A stretch of DNA of 64,000 nt from Diadophis punctatus similis (taxonomy: Eukaryota > Chordata > Lepidosauria > Squamata > Dipsadidae), in the NCBI GenBank assembly GCA_023053685.1, contig JALIGW010000003.1:144628665-144692664 (forward strand). The letters run 5' to 3'. Both the position numbers and the translations under genes were made by a program. Positions 12,356 to 24,199 of the stretch are shown in pieces (position 1 is the first letter of the stretch; each line of letters begins with the position of its first letter). The notes under the pieces are model-generated. The model did not search any database. It worked only from the letters and a program-made list of their open reading frames with translations, and was not told where the DNA came from.

Positions 12356-13649
12356 TAACTCTTTCGCCACTAATCAGACAGACTCAATACTGGTTGACAC
12401 CATAATGTTTCATCATAGCCCAGGATGTAAATTAATTTTTTTTCTCGTTTTTTGCATTCTTTTTTAAAAAAATATTTTTTATTGTGTAAATTAATTATTT
12501 TAATCCATTCCTGTTGCTGACCATTTTTGCAGCCTAGAGTAAGGTTTGTATCATCTCCAAAGAAAGTGAATATATAGATACAGTAGATTTATAATATAGA
12601 TACATCTGTCCCAGATGTTGGAATACAGATAAGAAAAAGAGAATGCATGGATCTGGATGTGTATACTAAGTAACAGCTTTTTCTTAAAATTAACTATTCA
12701 ACTCTAGGTGAAACGTATTTAAATTCTAATGTATCATTAGGATTAAATGGCTAATATTTAAAAATATCTTCTAAGTATTAACACTCTGCAATTTTAAAGA
12801 ACATACTTGTTAATTGAAAATATATGAACTTACTGGTCTAATTTTTGGCTACCCTGTCCCTTTCCTTCTCTGTTCATTTAACTGAATTTATACCTACTGT
12901 ATATTTTTCTAGGCTACAGAGCACATTTGTCAAGGCTACCTTAAAATAGCAGATTATAGAGGAGGCCACATTAAAAATGGCTCGAATATTTTCTGTTGCA
13001 TAATAGCTGTTAATTTTTTTTAAAAAAAACCCTACTTTGAACATGTGTGATCTATGTGAGGTTTCCCTGCTGTGCAAGTTTACTTAAGTTGTACAAGAGA
13101 GTTCTATTTTTCATGTCATAGAGAAAAATAGAAAAGCAAGACAGTATGGTATCTTAAAAAACAAGAAAAGTTTTTGTGGCATAAAGTTTCACAAGCTGTA
13201 GTCTATTTCAACAGTTAGACTTCCAACAGCTACCTGGAAATATATCCCCATTATTGAAATATATCTCCCCACAAGGAGAGGAGAATTAATGCAAAATACA
13301 GAGATAGTTTCCTTATTAACAATGCCTGTTTATCAATCAATAGTTGAGCGAGAACACAGGTTATTTTTGCACCGATGGGCTTTATAATATACAAAAGGGT
13401 TAAGCATGAGAAAGAGAAGGAAACACTGAATATATCTGGTTCATCAATTTCACATTGCAACCTGTTTTTGAAATTTCTTTCTTCCAGAGCAATTACCTGT
13501 AGGTGACATCCTTTTAAGGCCAGTAATAAATTACTATGTTCTCCTGGCATCTGAGTCTGCTTCAAAATCTTGTTCATGTGACTGTACTACCTCTTATTTT
13601 GTAGTATTTTGTGATCTGTTACAAGGATATCACACCTGTTCAGATGAAT
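12356..13649. other. Unannotated AT-rich DNA
   Basis: No gene or repeat family was recognised on either strand. Confidence 0.45.
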
Positions 13650-13657
13650 GAATTAGA

Positions 13658-13964
13658 CAGGAGTGATGAAATCCAATTTTTTAAACTACCAGTTCTGTGG
13701 GCGTGGCATGGCTTGGTGGGCGTGGCTTGGTGGGCATGGCAGGGGGAGGATACTGCAAAATCTCCATTCCCTCCTCACTCCTGGGGGAAGGATACTGCAA
13801 AATCTCCATTCCCTCCCCTCTCCAGGGGAAGGATATTGCAAAATCTCCATTCCCACCCCACTCTGGGGCTAGCTAGAGGTGTTATTTACCAGTTCTCCGA
13901 ACTACTCAAAATTTACGCTACCGGTTCTCCAGAACCTGTCAGAACCTGCTGGATTTCACCACTG
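13658..13964. mobile_element. hAT nonautonomous element, GGGCGTGGC subfamily
   Basis: It begins 'CAGGAGTGATGAAATCC' and ends 'GGATTTCACCACTG'. The interior closely matches 10958-11293 ('GGGCGTGGC' repeats, 'CTACTCAAAATTTACGC', 'CCGGTTCTCC'). It contains three copies of a 41-42-bp unit starting near 13747, 13789 and 13830. The flanking octamers do not match, so the target duplication has decayed or the insertion was rearranged. Confidence 0.8.
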
Positions 13965-13990
13965 TGAAGCTCTTTAGAGATGTTGCAATA

Positions 13991-14165
13991 CAGGTAGCTC
14001 TCGACTTACAACAGTTCATTTAGTGACCATTTGAAGTTACAATGGCACTGAAAGAAATGATTTAAGACCATTTTGCACACTTACGACTGTTGCAGAATCC
14101 CCATGATTAAAATTCAAATGCTTGGCAACTGACTCATATTTATAACAGTTGCAGTATTGGCATTG
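13991..14165 (+). mobile_element. Tigger/pogo-like DNA element, truncated
   Basis: It starts 'TA|CAGGTAGCTCTCGACTTA' and follows the same text as the full copy at 33457-33845 for about 175 bp ('ACAACAGTTCATTTAGTGAC', then 'AATGGCACTGAAA'). The right half is missing. The TA before CAGG fits a Tc1/mariner-type target. Confidence 0.75.
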
Positions 14166-14496
14166 ACAAATTCATTATCAGTCAATTGCAAAAGGCAGCT
14201 TTACTTTGAACAGCTTACATCCTGCAACCATGTCTTTTAATATTATTAAGCAACAACTTCTGTCTATCACAGGTCATTGGGAAGGACTTAATAGGTGGAC
14301 AAAAATTCCAAATCCAGTCTAAACCTATGGTTGACTGTTGGACCAATTACAATGTATTAGATGTTATTGTCATCAATACATAAATGTTTGGTTTAAAATT
14401 TAAAATTAAGTTGTTAAATAGATATGGTTATGGTCTTATATATACATAGTGTGGCCGTAGATATGGATTTCATGATGAGCTCTGGATCAAAGTTGG

Positions 14497-14498
<2 letters not shown>

Positions 14499-14554
<56 letters not shown>
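14499..14554. repeat. (GT)n microsatellite
   Basis: 28 uninterrupted GT units. Confidence 0.97.
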
Positions 14555-14557
<3 letters not shown>

Positions 14558-15410
14558 GTATGTAGTGATTAGTAGCTTTCTAATAGTGAAAAATGCATGC
14601 CTACCAGCTCTCCTTTTTTTGACTCCAGAGCTTCCTCCACTAGTGGAATAAAATATTTCAACTTGCATATTTGAGTCTAAGAACTAGAGAGGCTAACAGG
14701 ATAATGGATACTTCATCAAAGGGACACCTATGGAAATCAGCATAAAATTGTTTTCAGGGTAGAGGTTACCATATAACCCTGTTCTGTTCAGTCCAGGAGG
14801 TATCCAGATAGCTTCAGGATACCGCTTGGTGCATTGCCCTGGTATTAGCACTTCTGCTGAAAGAGATCTGCTTTCCCCTTGAGAGTTTAGTTGGAAATTT
14901 TCTAAGCCAAGAATGGGGAAAAAATTACATTGATAATAAATTATATTCATTGATTAGTTATCTATCTATTTAGGTTCATTAGCCTGTTAAAATGCTATTT
15001 GGCAGTACGACAAAAGTGTTCCCTGTTTATTAAATAGAGTAGTGTGCTCAGTTCACTGAAGTTAGGCTGATTTACATCAGTCTTGAATTTGGATTTATTT
15101 CTTTCGGTCTCCATTTGTTTCCAATCCAAGGTTCCTTGTACTCTGGTTTTCAATTTCAAAAATTCCAAACTCAGCAAATGTGGAATGAATGAAGCTAAAT
15201 AGAAATTGTGCCATTTTACATATGCCAGTAACTAGCTTCATACATTTTATTACCTTTCAAGTGAAAAATATGAAATGACTACAATGTGAATTGAATCATT
15301 TTTTTCCTGCTTTTAGCAATTGATAAAATGATCAAATTACTATTTCCTGCAAGGGGAAGACATCTATTACATTAACCACAACATAGTTACTAATAGCCTT
15401 CTGTTTTCAG
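14555..15410. other. Unannotated DNA
   Basis: No recognisable gene or repeat. Open frames on the minus strand (14.69-15.18 kb) show no domain. Confidence 0.45.
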
Positions 15411-15554
15411 AACTGGGATGAACAATGGACTTCTGGAGAAGATGATATAGAAGATGACCAGGCTGACCCCATGGGAGGGATCAGCCACGTCATCAATCTC
15501 AAGTCCCTTTGTACCCAACAATCTCTAAGTCCAGCCCACTTTGAATTCCATTGA
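15411..15554 (+). other. Possible 3'-terminal coding exon (weak)
   Basis: A 3' splice-site-like string 'CTTCTGTTTTCAG' ends at 15410. It is followed by a 47-codon open frame ending TGA at 15552-15554. The peptide starts NWDEQW and has an acidic patch GEDDIEDD, as some protein C-termini do. AATAAA signals follow at 15622-15627 and 15653-15658. No protein family was recognised and no upstream exon was found. The AATAAA-rich downstream part could equally belong to an old LTR, so this is only a candidate. Confidence 0.2.
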
Positions 15555-15659
15555 CTCTTATCTACCGCCTATTTACTTTGACCATTAGTAGTTCAGATTC
15601 TTGTAGAGAGCTTTAGCACACAATAAACCTATATATTCACTTGAATTGCCTGGAATAAA

Positions 15660-16806
15660 GAGATAATTGTAACCTTAGATGGGTTAAGAGTCACAAAGTT
15701 CATTTACTCTTGTGATGGTTGGAAGGTTGGAAGCTACTTCTTTATATATTTCTTTTCTGTTTAATATATTCTTACTTTTCTTTCTTTCTTCACTATTTCT
15801 TTTTAAATTCTTCCTTGCATCTTCTTATGTTTTCTTTCTTTTCTCTGCAAACTTTACAAGTTTAGTTTGAATGAGATTTTTAATCAGAATTCTTAATCAA
15901 TAGCAAAAAAAAAAGTTGGCATGAACAATAATTTTTCTTCATCCCAGATAGATACCATATGTAGTGTGAAGTGCGATCTCTCACCAAGAACGCATTTAGA
16001 TTACAAATTCCACCTTAGACTGACTTTGAAGTGTAGACTCTATGCCTAAAATAATGTAACTATTTCTCTGGAACATTTTTTGTGTCCTAGTTATACCTGA
16101 GAAAGAATCCTGAAGAATTCAAAAGTTTGTCTCATTCCAGTTTGTCTCAATACAGTCTTCAAGTATGGATCTTGGCTATGTGATTGGATCGCCACTGCTA
16201 TGATTGCTTTTTTATACTCTGAGGAACAAAACTGTTGAGGATGGAGCCATAACTAATTGTCAGAACAGAAATAAAGTTGAAACTGTAAGAATTTCATAGG
16301 AAAACTTTTGATGAAGTAGACAAGATGATAAAAATATCATCTGGGAAATCTTGAACATAGACGTAGTTACAGTTTCAAATTCCATCTGACCATATGTGGT
16401 AAATATGTATTGGGGGTAAAAAGACAAAAAAAAATACTGTGGTCAAAAGAGCAAGAGCTTTAAAAGAATTGTCTAAAGATTAAAGTTTTGCAGAGAACGG
16501 AAGCAATTATAAATGTAAAACTAAAAGAAACCTGTGATTTTTTTCTATCTGAGAAATATTAATAGAAACTATTACCGGTAGGATGTGGCTCAAGTGATTA
16601 TGATGAGGATAAACCTGGATTGGTGGGAGGGAGGAAAGGCTGGATTTAAGATGGCTCTGCAAAAGCAAATCTGATGACCATGTCGGAATGAAGAACCGCC
16701 GAATAAACCAACATTTTAATCATTCTTTTCTGTATAAGAAGAAGTGCTATAGAGAGCTGCTTCTCATGAGGAAACTGCAAGACAGTGGTCTCCAAGAGGT
16801 TTAGAG
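15660..16806. other. Unannotated AT-rich DNA
   Basis: There is a pyrimidine-rich run (TTCTTTCTTT type) near 15.77-15.85 kb. Nothing else was recognised. Confidence 0.45.
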
Positions 16807-16814
16807 GTCCAGAG

Positions 16815-17124
16815 CAGAGGTGGGTTCCTGCCGGTTCGCTCTTACCTGTCAGTCGCCACAGAGTCGAAGAAGCTGGTGGCATTTGCGGCACGGGGCTTCC
16901 CCTACCCACTTCCCCCGCCCGCCTGGACGCCACCATTTGCGTTCTTTTGCCCTCTGCGCATGCGCAAAGCGTTCTGCTTGCGCAGAGGGCAAAAGAATGC
17001 AAATGGCGGCGTCCAGGTGGGCAGGGGAAGCGGGTGGGGGAAGCCCCGCACCGCGAACGCCACCAGTTTCTTCAGCTCTGCGGCGACCGACAGGTAAGAG
17101 CGTACCGGCAGGAACCCACCTCTG
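16815..17124. mobile_element. hAT foldback element, 310-bp near-perfect palindrome, exact 8-bp TSD
   Basis: Termini are 'CAGAGGTGGG' and 'CCCACCTCTG', flanked by identical octamers 'gtccagag' at 16807-16814 and 17125-17132. The two halves are nearly complementary along their whole length, so the strand would fold into one long hairpin centred near 16970. Near the centre is 'TGCGCATGCGCA' (16955-16966), matching the NRF1 consensus. Open frames on both strands are artefacts of the palindrome. The high pairing suggests a fairly recent copy. Confidence 0.92.
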
Positions 17125-17132
17125 GTCCAGAG

Positions 17133-17745
17133 ATGTGGGAATAGCCATGTTGCTCAAGTTGCAGTTGTTGACTTTGAAAGGACACTAAGTTTGCATATGT
17201 CCTTTTCTAATTGCTTTTGGAAATTGCTTGTTAACTACTTTTAAGCTATTAGGAATCGTTGGACCAAGAAATCTGACAGCACTAGATAGGTTTCCTACAA
17301 TCCTTAGCAAAATACAAGTTTACAAGTTTAAGAGCTTATTTATTTATTCAAATAAACAGCAAATGGGTGATTAAAATGTCAATGTTTATAAAGTTTCTAA
17401 GGAAGTGATAAATTTGAAAAAAGATTTTGGAATTAATTATACAGTAAGAACCCTTACTGTGCTATAATGCTAAAAATATATTTTAAAACTGGACATTAGG
17501 GGGAACTCGAAAGAACTGAAGACTACCATTAAAGGGAAGAAAACGCGAACTCAACTTACAATTACAGAATGAAGGAAAATATTTTACCATTGGATATATC
17601 GAAGGATATTTTTTTAACAGTGGACCCAGAAGTTAATTTTAAGAATGCCTGCCTCTATAAACAAAAAATAGTTTAAAACGTTATGGAAGAGAAATACATT
17701 TTACCTGAGAAAATCAAGGCTGATTTGAAAGTGGACTTAAAAATG
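17133..17745. other. Unannotated A-rich DNA, possibly old LINE
   Basis: The stretch 17.5-17.75 kb is A-rich with GAA/AAG-rich triplets, as in LINE ORF1 remains, but no diagnostic motif is visible. Confidence 0.3.
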
Positions 17746-17747
17746 AC

Positions 17748-17836
17748 AGGTACAAGAATAACCTTAGGCCAGTCACTCTCTATCAGCCCAACTCACCTCA
17801 CAGGGTTGCTGTAGTTGAAAAAATATGAGGAGGAAG

Positions 17837-17838
<2 letters not shown>
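17748..17838 (+). mobile_element. Sauria/Squam-type SINE fragment
   Basis: The string 'AGGCCAGTCACTCTC...CTCACCTCACAGGGTTG' matches from memory the body of squamate tRNA-derived SINEs (Sauria SINE group). The tRNA-like head is absent, and the fragment ends in an A/G-rich run and a GT array. Confidence 0.55.

Positions 17839-17915
<77 letters not shown>
17839..17915. repeat. (GT)n-(AC)n-(AT)n compound microsatellite
   Basis: GT units run to 17884, AC units to 17898 and AT units to about 17915. Confidence 0.95.
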
Positions 17916-18080
17916 GTCTCCCTTTATTTTCATTTATCAGCAAAAAATCCTACACATATAGATTAGTGTGTCGGCTATATAAAAAACAGCCTGGATGGTC
18001 CCAGTGAGGGGCTGAAAGGCAAAAAGGAAGGTGTGATGCTTTCTCTCCCATATTTGGGTACACCAAGATAACACGACAGA
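17916..18080 (+). mobile_element. SINE body/tail copy plus linked repeat
   Basis: 'GTCTCCCTTTATTTTCATTT' and 'ATCAGCAAAAAATCC' match the SINE family at 3.0 and 32.6 kb. The following text containing 'CTCCCATATTTGGGTACACC' recurs near 59.59 kb, so it belongs to a longer dispersed repeat. Confidence 0.6.
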
Positions 18081-18106
18081 AATACATACATACATACATA
18101 CATACA

Positions 18107-18177
<71 letters not shown>

Positions 18178-18248
18178 TGTATGTATGTATACATATACAT
18201 ATACATACAGTATGTGTGTGTGTGTGTGTGTGTGTGTGTTTGTGTGTG
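18081..18248. repeat. Compound microsatellite (ATAC)n-(AT)n-(GTAT)n-(GT)n
   Basis: ATAC units run 18081-18136, AT units to about 18176, a GTAT/ACAT transition follows, then GT units to 18248. Confidence 0.95.
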
Positions 18249-18420
18249 TAGCATTTTTTGCTGATAAATGAAAAGAGCATGGTGCACAAGCACGAAGCCG
18301 AAAACACCAGCCTGAAGATGACAAGTGGGATCTCGTCGAAACATCACCAAGATACTCTCAATCTCACACAGGAAAAGACCTGAATACACCAAAACTTGCA
18401 TACCTATACCTGTGAAAATC
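18249..18420 (-). mobile_element. SINE tail (inverted) and possible Penelope/LINE 3' remnant
   Basis: 'GCATTTTTTGCTGATAAATG' is the complement of the SINE tail seen at 3.1 kb. The following text, with 'CTGAAGATGAC' and 'CTCGTCGAAACATC', resembles a widespread retroelement 3' end recalled from reptile genomes. The assignment is tentative. Confidence 0.4.
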
Positions 18421-18685
<265 letters not shown>

Positions 18686-18894
18686 TCCCCTCCTTTCCTT
18701 TTTACTATTTTGAAAACTAGGGAGGGTCCCTTCTTCCCAAGTCTCCTCTGCTTCTATTAACTGAGATACCTTTATCTAGTCTGCAGCTCTTCCTCTTGGC
18801 TCCCAAGGGTGATCACCAAATAACATTACAGTAAATATCTTCATGATAGTGATATACTTTCTTTAGTACATAACAAAAGGCAATCCTCCTCTTA

Positions 18895-18897
<3 letters not shown>

Positions 18898-18986
<89 letters not shown>
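18898..18986. repeat. (CA)n microsatellite
   Basis: About 44 uninterrupted CA units. Confidence 0.97.
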
Positions 18987-18990
<4 letters not shown>

Positions 18991-19836
18991 CAAAGTGGAA
19001 TAGCTTTTACTCTTTTTGAAATACCAGGGACGCATTTGTCAGGGCTTCTGGGCCCCTATTAAATTTATAAAAGCTTGGAAAGTGTCCAATAAAGCTAGTG
19101 GGGACCAACGTCAGCTATTACATCATTTTAAGTAACAAATTTAACTAGAAATATTGCTTAAGGTTGTATTTTTACTTTGTGCTTTAAGTCTCATATTTTG
19201 TCACTATTATTTATACTCTCTGTACAAAGTCAGTGTTTATGTGTTTCACATTACTTGGAGTTTCTTTATATCAGAGGTTCCTCTAAAATTAGGAGTGGAA
19301 CAGTATCAGTGAACAATCTTATTTTCCTTTAGATTTTTTTTAATGTGGGATATCCTTTTTAAATCGCTGTCTATGTTTTGAATAACTTTATTGTTACCTC
19401 TCTTGCTATTAAAAGTTTTACTTAAAACTTTACTTTTTAACTTACTTACATTTTTTTAAAAGTAAAGTTTGAGTTTCTTTATCTCTTGTGAAATAGTCCA
19501 TCTCCAAAATGGAAATGTGCTACGAGGTCAGAAGGTGGCATTACAGAATATATTTCATTTGTTCACCTCATTTCCTTTTAATTTGCTAGAAGTAACGTGA
19601 TGTGGAAGCTGTATTTTTCTCACAGGTTGAGGTTAGAAGGAAGACAACAGAGAAGCCTTTTCCTAGAAAATAGGTAGTAGCTGTTATGTATTGAATGTAT
19701 ATAGTTGTGTTAAGCACTGCTAAAGTGAAACTAACCTTTAGATGACCCTAACTGTTAACACCAACTGTTTTGGAGGGAAACTTTGAACATTCATATTTTT
19801 GAATGGGTTTTTCAAGTATTATGATTGATTAAGACC
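18987..19836. other. Unannotated AT-rich DNA
   Basis: Nothing recognised on either strand. Confidence 0.45.
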
Positions 19837-19844
19837 CTGTGGGC

Positions 19845-20191
19845 CAGGGGCGGGTTGCTCACTTACCTTGCTGCCGGAGCCATGCGCGCGCATCTCCACG
19901 CTTCGGGGGCACGCTTGCTCGCTATGCGTGCACGCCGCCTCACACAATTTTGCTTCTGTGCATCACGGAAGCAAAATCGCGCTGAAATCTTGCAAGGGGA
20001 CGCGCGCGAGAGAGAGATTTCAGTACGATTTTGCTTCCACGCATGCGCAGAAGCAAAATTGCCCGAAAATCACAGGAAAAAAATGGCAACGCGCCAGGTG
20101 GACCGGCAGAAAGGGCTCCGGAGCAGTTGCAAAATCCACCGCTCCCTACCGGAGCTGCGTACCGGGCAGCTCCAGCAGAAACCCACCTCTG
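19845..20191. mobile_element. hAT nonautonomous element (CAGNGGTGGG family) with TSD
   Basis: It begins 'CAGGGGCGGGTTGCTC' and ends 'AAACCCACCTCTG'. The 9-mer 'cctgtgggc' occurs at 19836-19844 and 20192-20200, giving an 8-bp duplication with one ambiguous base. The interior contains two copies of a 'TTTTGCTTC' stem with a 'GCATGCGCA' core and a CG-rich left arm. Confidence 0.85.
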
Positions 20192-20559
20192 CCTGTGGGC
20201 CCATAGTATAAATTACAGGCATTGCCTGCTGTTCCTCAGTTACAGTTTTAGTCAATAAATGCTGCTGCATCTATGCTGGTCTGCTTCTTGCCTACTGAAG
20301 CCCACCACATAATAGTAGCAATCAGTACAATCAAGTCTCATACCTTAGGAGGAAGAGGAGGACCTGCAGGACCAGGACTGCTGCTATTTGGTGTTAGAGG
20401 TGGACCAAAGTAAACAACAGTTGTTGCTGTGTTTTTTAAAAAATGTTATTTTGTGCCTGAGATAAGGACATGAGAAGAGGAGAGGAACAGATAAGATAGC
20501 ATTCGTTTTGTCTTTATTTCCCTAAATTCTTTTAAACAGAGATATAAAGTGACTTGCAA

Positions 20560-20560
<1 letters not shown>

Positions 20561-20600
<40 letters not shown>

Positions 20601-20613
20601 CACGCACGCACGC

Positions 20614-20647
<34 letters not shown>
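20561..20647. repeat. (TG)n ... (CA)n microsatellite
   Basis: TG units run 20561-20597, then CACG/CACA units to 20647, merging with the next hAT element. Confidence 0.93.
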
Positions 20648-21669
<1,022 letters not shown>

Positions 21670-21705
21670 GAGACGTTGTACTTACCTGAGACGTCCATTC
21701 TCGTC

Positions 21706-21815
21706 GGGTGGAGCTAGCCGCCAAGATTGGGTATTGGCACAGCCTTCTAGCCAATGGTGACTGAGTCTGGAAAAGTATAAAAGGTGGCTCTAGGCCTAGT
21801 TCCCCCTCTTTTGAC
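21706..21815. repeat. DIRS left inverted terminal repeat
   Basis: It starts 'GGTGGAGCTAGCCGCC' and ends 'CCCCTCTTTTGAC', complementary to 27771-27880. It carries a CCAAT motif (21751-21755) and TATAAAAGG (21776-21784). Confidence 0.95.
21751..21784 (+). promoter_or_regulatory. CCAAT-TATA promoter motifs in left terminal repeat
   Basis: CCAAT lies at 21751-21755 and TATAAAAGG at 21776-21784, spaced as in a class II promoter. From this end it points inward, antisense to the element's genes. Confidence 0.5.
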
Positions 21816-22034
21816 GAGGGACAAATGCCAGACTCGACGTGCCATCATCAAACACATTTTATTAACTTTCCAACATGGGAGAACAATAACGTTGCTAAAT
21901 ACCTATCCTAACTACCTATATGCAGGGAGGAAAAATTCAATCTATATTGCTACACCTATATACCTAATGATCTATACAAGAATTGAATCCCCTTGTCCAG
22001 CCAGAACATGAGTAGAAGGGAGGGACTTGGTGGC

Positions 22035-22115
22035 TAGCTCCACCCGACGAGAATGGACGTCTCAGGTAAGTACGTCTCATTCTCCATCGTGGGTGGAGCT
22101 AGCCGCCAAGATTGG
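22035..22115. repeat. DIRS internal complementary region
   Basis: The first half ('CCACCCGACGAGAATGG' through 'GTCTCAGGTAAGTA') is the complement of 21675-21715. The second half ('CATTCTCCATCGTGGGTGG' onward) is the complement of about 27860-27896. At the join, the genomic left edge has three extra bases (TTG) relative to this copy. Confidence 0.9.
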
Positions 22116-22131
22116 GACATACCAAAGTAAT

Positions 22132-23284
22132 TCAGTCCCTAGGGTGGGCCTCCTGGTTCTGGATGGGGCCGCCGCTCTCCAATGTTACCTGTTCCAGTAC
22201 CCTGCACCCAAAGTCAGCCTCCTGAGAGGCAAAGGCATCCAGTCTGTAGTGCCGGACAAACGGCGTTGGAGAGGAACATGTGGCCGCTCTGCAGATCTCC
22301 TCGATGGAAGCCCTCGTGTTCCAAGCTGCAGTGGTGGCCGCACTATGTGTGGAGTGGGCAGTAATCCTGGTGGGTCGTGATAAAGACATCTGTTCATATG
22401 CAATGTTAATGACAGTATGAATCCACTGACCCACCATGACTGAGGATGCTTTCTGCCCCAATGAAGAGTGGCGGAAAGATACGAACAAGGCCTCGGTTTT
22501 GCGAAAGGCAGAGGTCCTTTGTATGTAAGTGTCCAGTGCGCGCCTCACGTCCAGGAGGTGCCACTATCTTTCAATGTCTGAGGATGGAGAAGGGTAAAAG
22601 GAAGGTAATACCACCTCCTGAGCCCGGTGAAAGTAAGAGTTTACCTTTGGCAGAAAGGTGGGATCCAACCGCAATACTACCCTGTCCTGTTGGAAAACAC
22701 AGAGGTCACTTCTGATGGAAAGGGCTGCCAGTTCAGAGATGCGACGGGCAGATGTGACCGCCACCAGGAAGACCACCTTGTACATCAGGTGGCCCAGGGG
22801 AATGGATTGCAAGGGCTCAAAGGCACCCCCCGTGAGTGCTAGTAACACTTTGGACAAGTCCCAGGTGGGGTACCTGTGCACCACACGAGGGCATCTATTC
22901 ACTGCACCCTTAAGGAACCTGGAGATCAAGGGGTGAGCAGAGTTTTCCCAGAGAGGGGCAAAACAGCACCGTGGATAGGGCAGCTATTTGGCGTTTGAGG
23001 GTGCTTGGGGAAAGACCCTTAACTAGCCCCTGGCATAGGAATTGAAGGACGTTTATGACCGAAAGATCCAGTGGGGAATAGCCCTCCCTAGCACACCAGG
23101 AGCAGAAAGCCTTCCAAGAGGCTGCATAAATACGATGCGTGGACGGTCTGCGAGAGTCAAGCAAGACCTCCATAACGTCCTCAGGGATTTGGCGGCTCCT
23201 CAGAGTGAGCCGCTCAAGCGCCAGGTGGTCAGTTGCAACCAGTGAGGCTCTGGATGCTGCACTGACCCCTGGACCAGCGACCAC
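22132..23284 (-). pseudogene. DIRS tyrosine recombinase, broken
   Basis: This is the recombinase that integrates the circular DNA copy of a DIRS element. The N-terminal core-binding part (23284 to about 22930) reads ...RRPSTHRIYAASWKAF. The catalytic part follows with the first active Arg in TSARRISEL, then AHSTHSAATTAAW, and the Tyr in FVRHYRLD near the end. The expected His-x-x-Arg box reads His-x-x-His here, a change CpG decay could cause. There is a frameshift near 22.93 kb and an in-frame TAG at 22564-22566, so the protein cannot be made intact. The C-terminus ends just before the internal complementary region, as in other DIRS elements. Confidence 0.9.
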
Positions 23285-23297
23285 TCTGTCGGAGGGA

Positions 23298-24180
23298 TCA
23301 TGGGGGTGAGACCGACAGGGAGATCAGGTCGGCATACCAAGCTCTCCTTGGCCAGTCGGGTGCCAGAAGTACCACCTCGGCTCTTTCCTCCAGAAGTTTC
23401 CGGATGACCTGCGGGATGATGGGGATGGGGGGAAAAGCGCAAGGCAACCCCTTAGGCCAGATGCAGCGGAGGGCATCTACTCCTTCCGCCCCCTGAGTTT
23501 GATACCGGGACAGAAATCTGGCCAGCTGGGCATTCCCCGGGGTGGCGAAAAGGTCCATTATTGGCTGACCAAACCTACCCACAAGTTAGCGGAAAAGATC
23601 TGGGTGCAAACTCCACTCAGAATGGTCTATCTGGTTCCGGCTGAGCCAGTCCGCCCTGATGTTGTTTACCCCAGAGATATGTTCAGCAGAGAGAGACAGG
23701 TGTTGCTCTGCCCATAGCCCCAACTGCATGGCCTCAGACATCAGCTGTCCGGACATGGTCCCACCCTGTTTGTTTATGTGGGCCTTGGTGGCCACATTGT
23801 CAGTAAGGACCATTACATGAGAGTTTTCCAGAAGAGGCCTGAACTGCTGCAGGGCAAGGAACACAGCACGTAGTTCCAAAACGTTTATGTTGAGGGTCAT
23901 CTCAGTTAACGACCATGTGCCCTGTGCCACCTGCACCTCCGTGTGTGCCCCCCCCAACCTGATGGGCTGGCATCAGTGGTGACTATGATTTGTCGTGGGG
24001 GAAGGAAGCAGGTGCCCCTGTTGATTGCAGAGGTGGTCCACCAAATCAGTGACTTCCTGACTGAGGGCTGGAGTCTCACTTTGACTGGGGAATGGGCTCT
24101 TCCCTGACGCTGGTAGGGGAGAAGGAGCCCTTGGAGGTCCCTGGAGGGTAAGTGGGCCCATGGGACAATATGAATGACGC
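23298..24180 (-). pseudogene. DIRS RNase H and downstream domain, broken
   Basis: RNase H removes RNA from the RNA/DNA hybrid during reverse transcription. From the 24.18 kb side, the frame encoding VIHIVPWAHLPSRDLQG leads into IIVTTDASPSGWGG (first catalytic Asp), then LNINVLELRAVFLAL (Glu), VLTDNVATKAHINKQGG (Asp) and AEHISGVNNIRADWLSR. The following segment, FGQPIMDLFATPGNAQLARFLSRY, is the conserved DIRS region between RNase H and recombinase and is in frame after a TAA stop at 23586-23588. A further frame change separates 24.1 kb from 23.96 kb. Confidence 0.85.
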
Positions 24181-24199
24181 ATCACCACCATGGACCCCA

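Noticed and set aside
16785..17188. Overlapping 100-120-codon frames on both strands
   Set aside because: The same peptide appears on opposite strands because the DNA is a palindrome. It is GC-rich MITE sequence without coding evidence.
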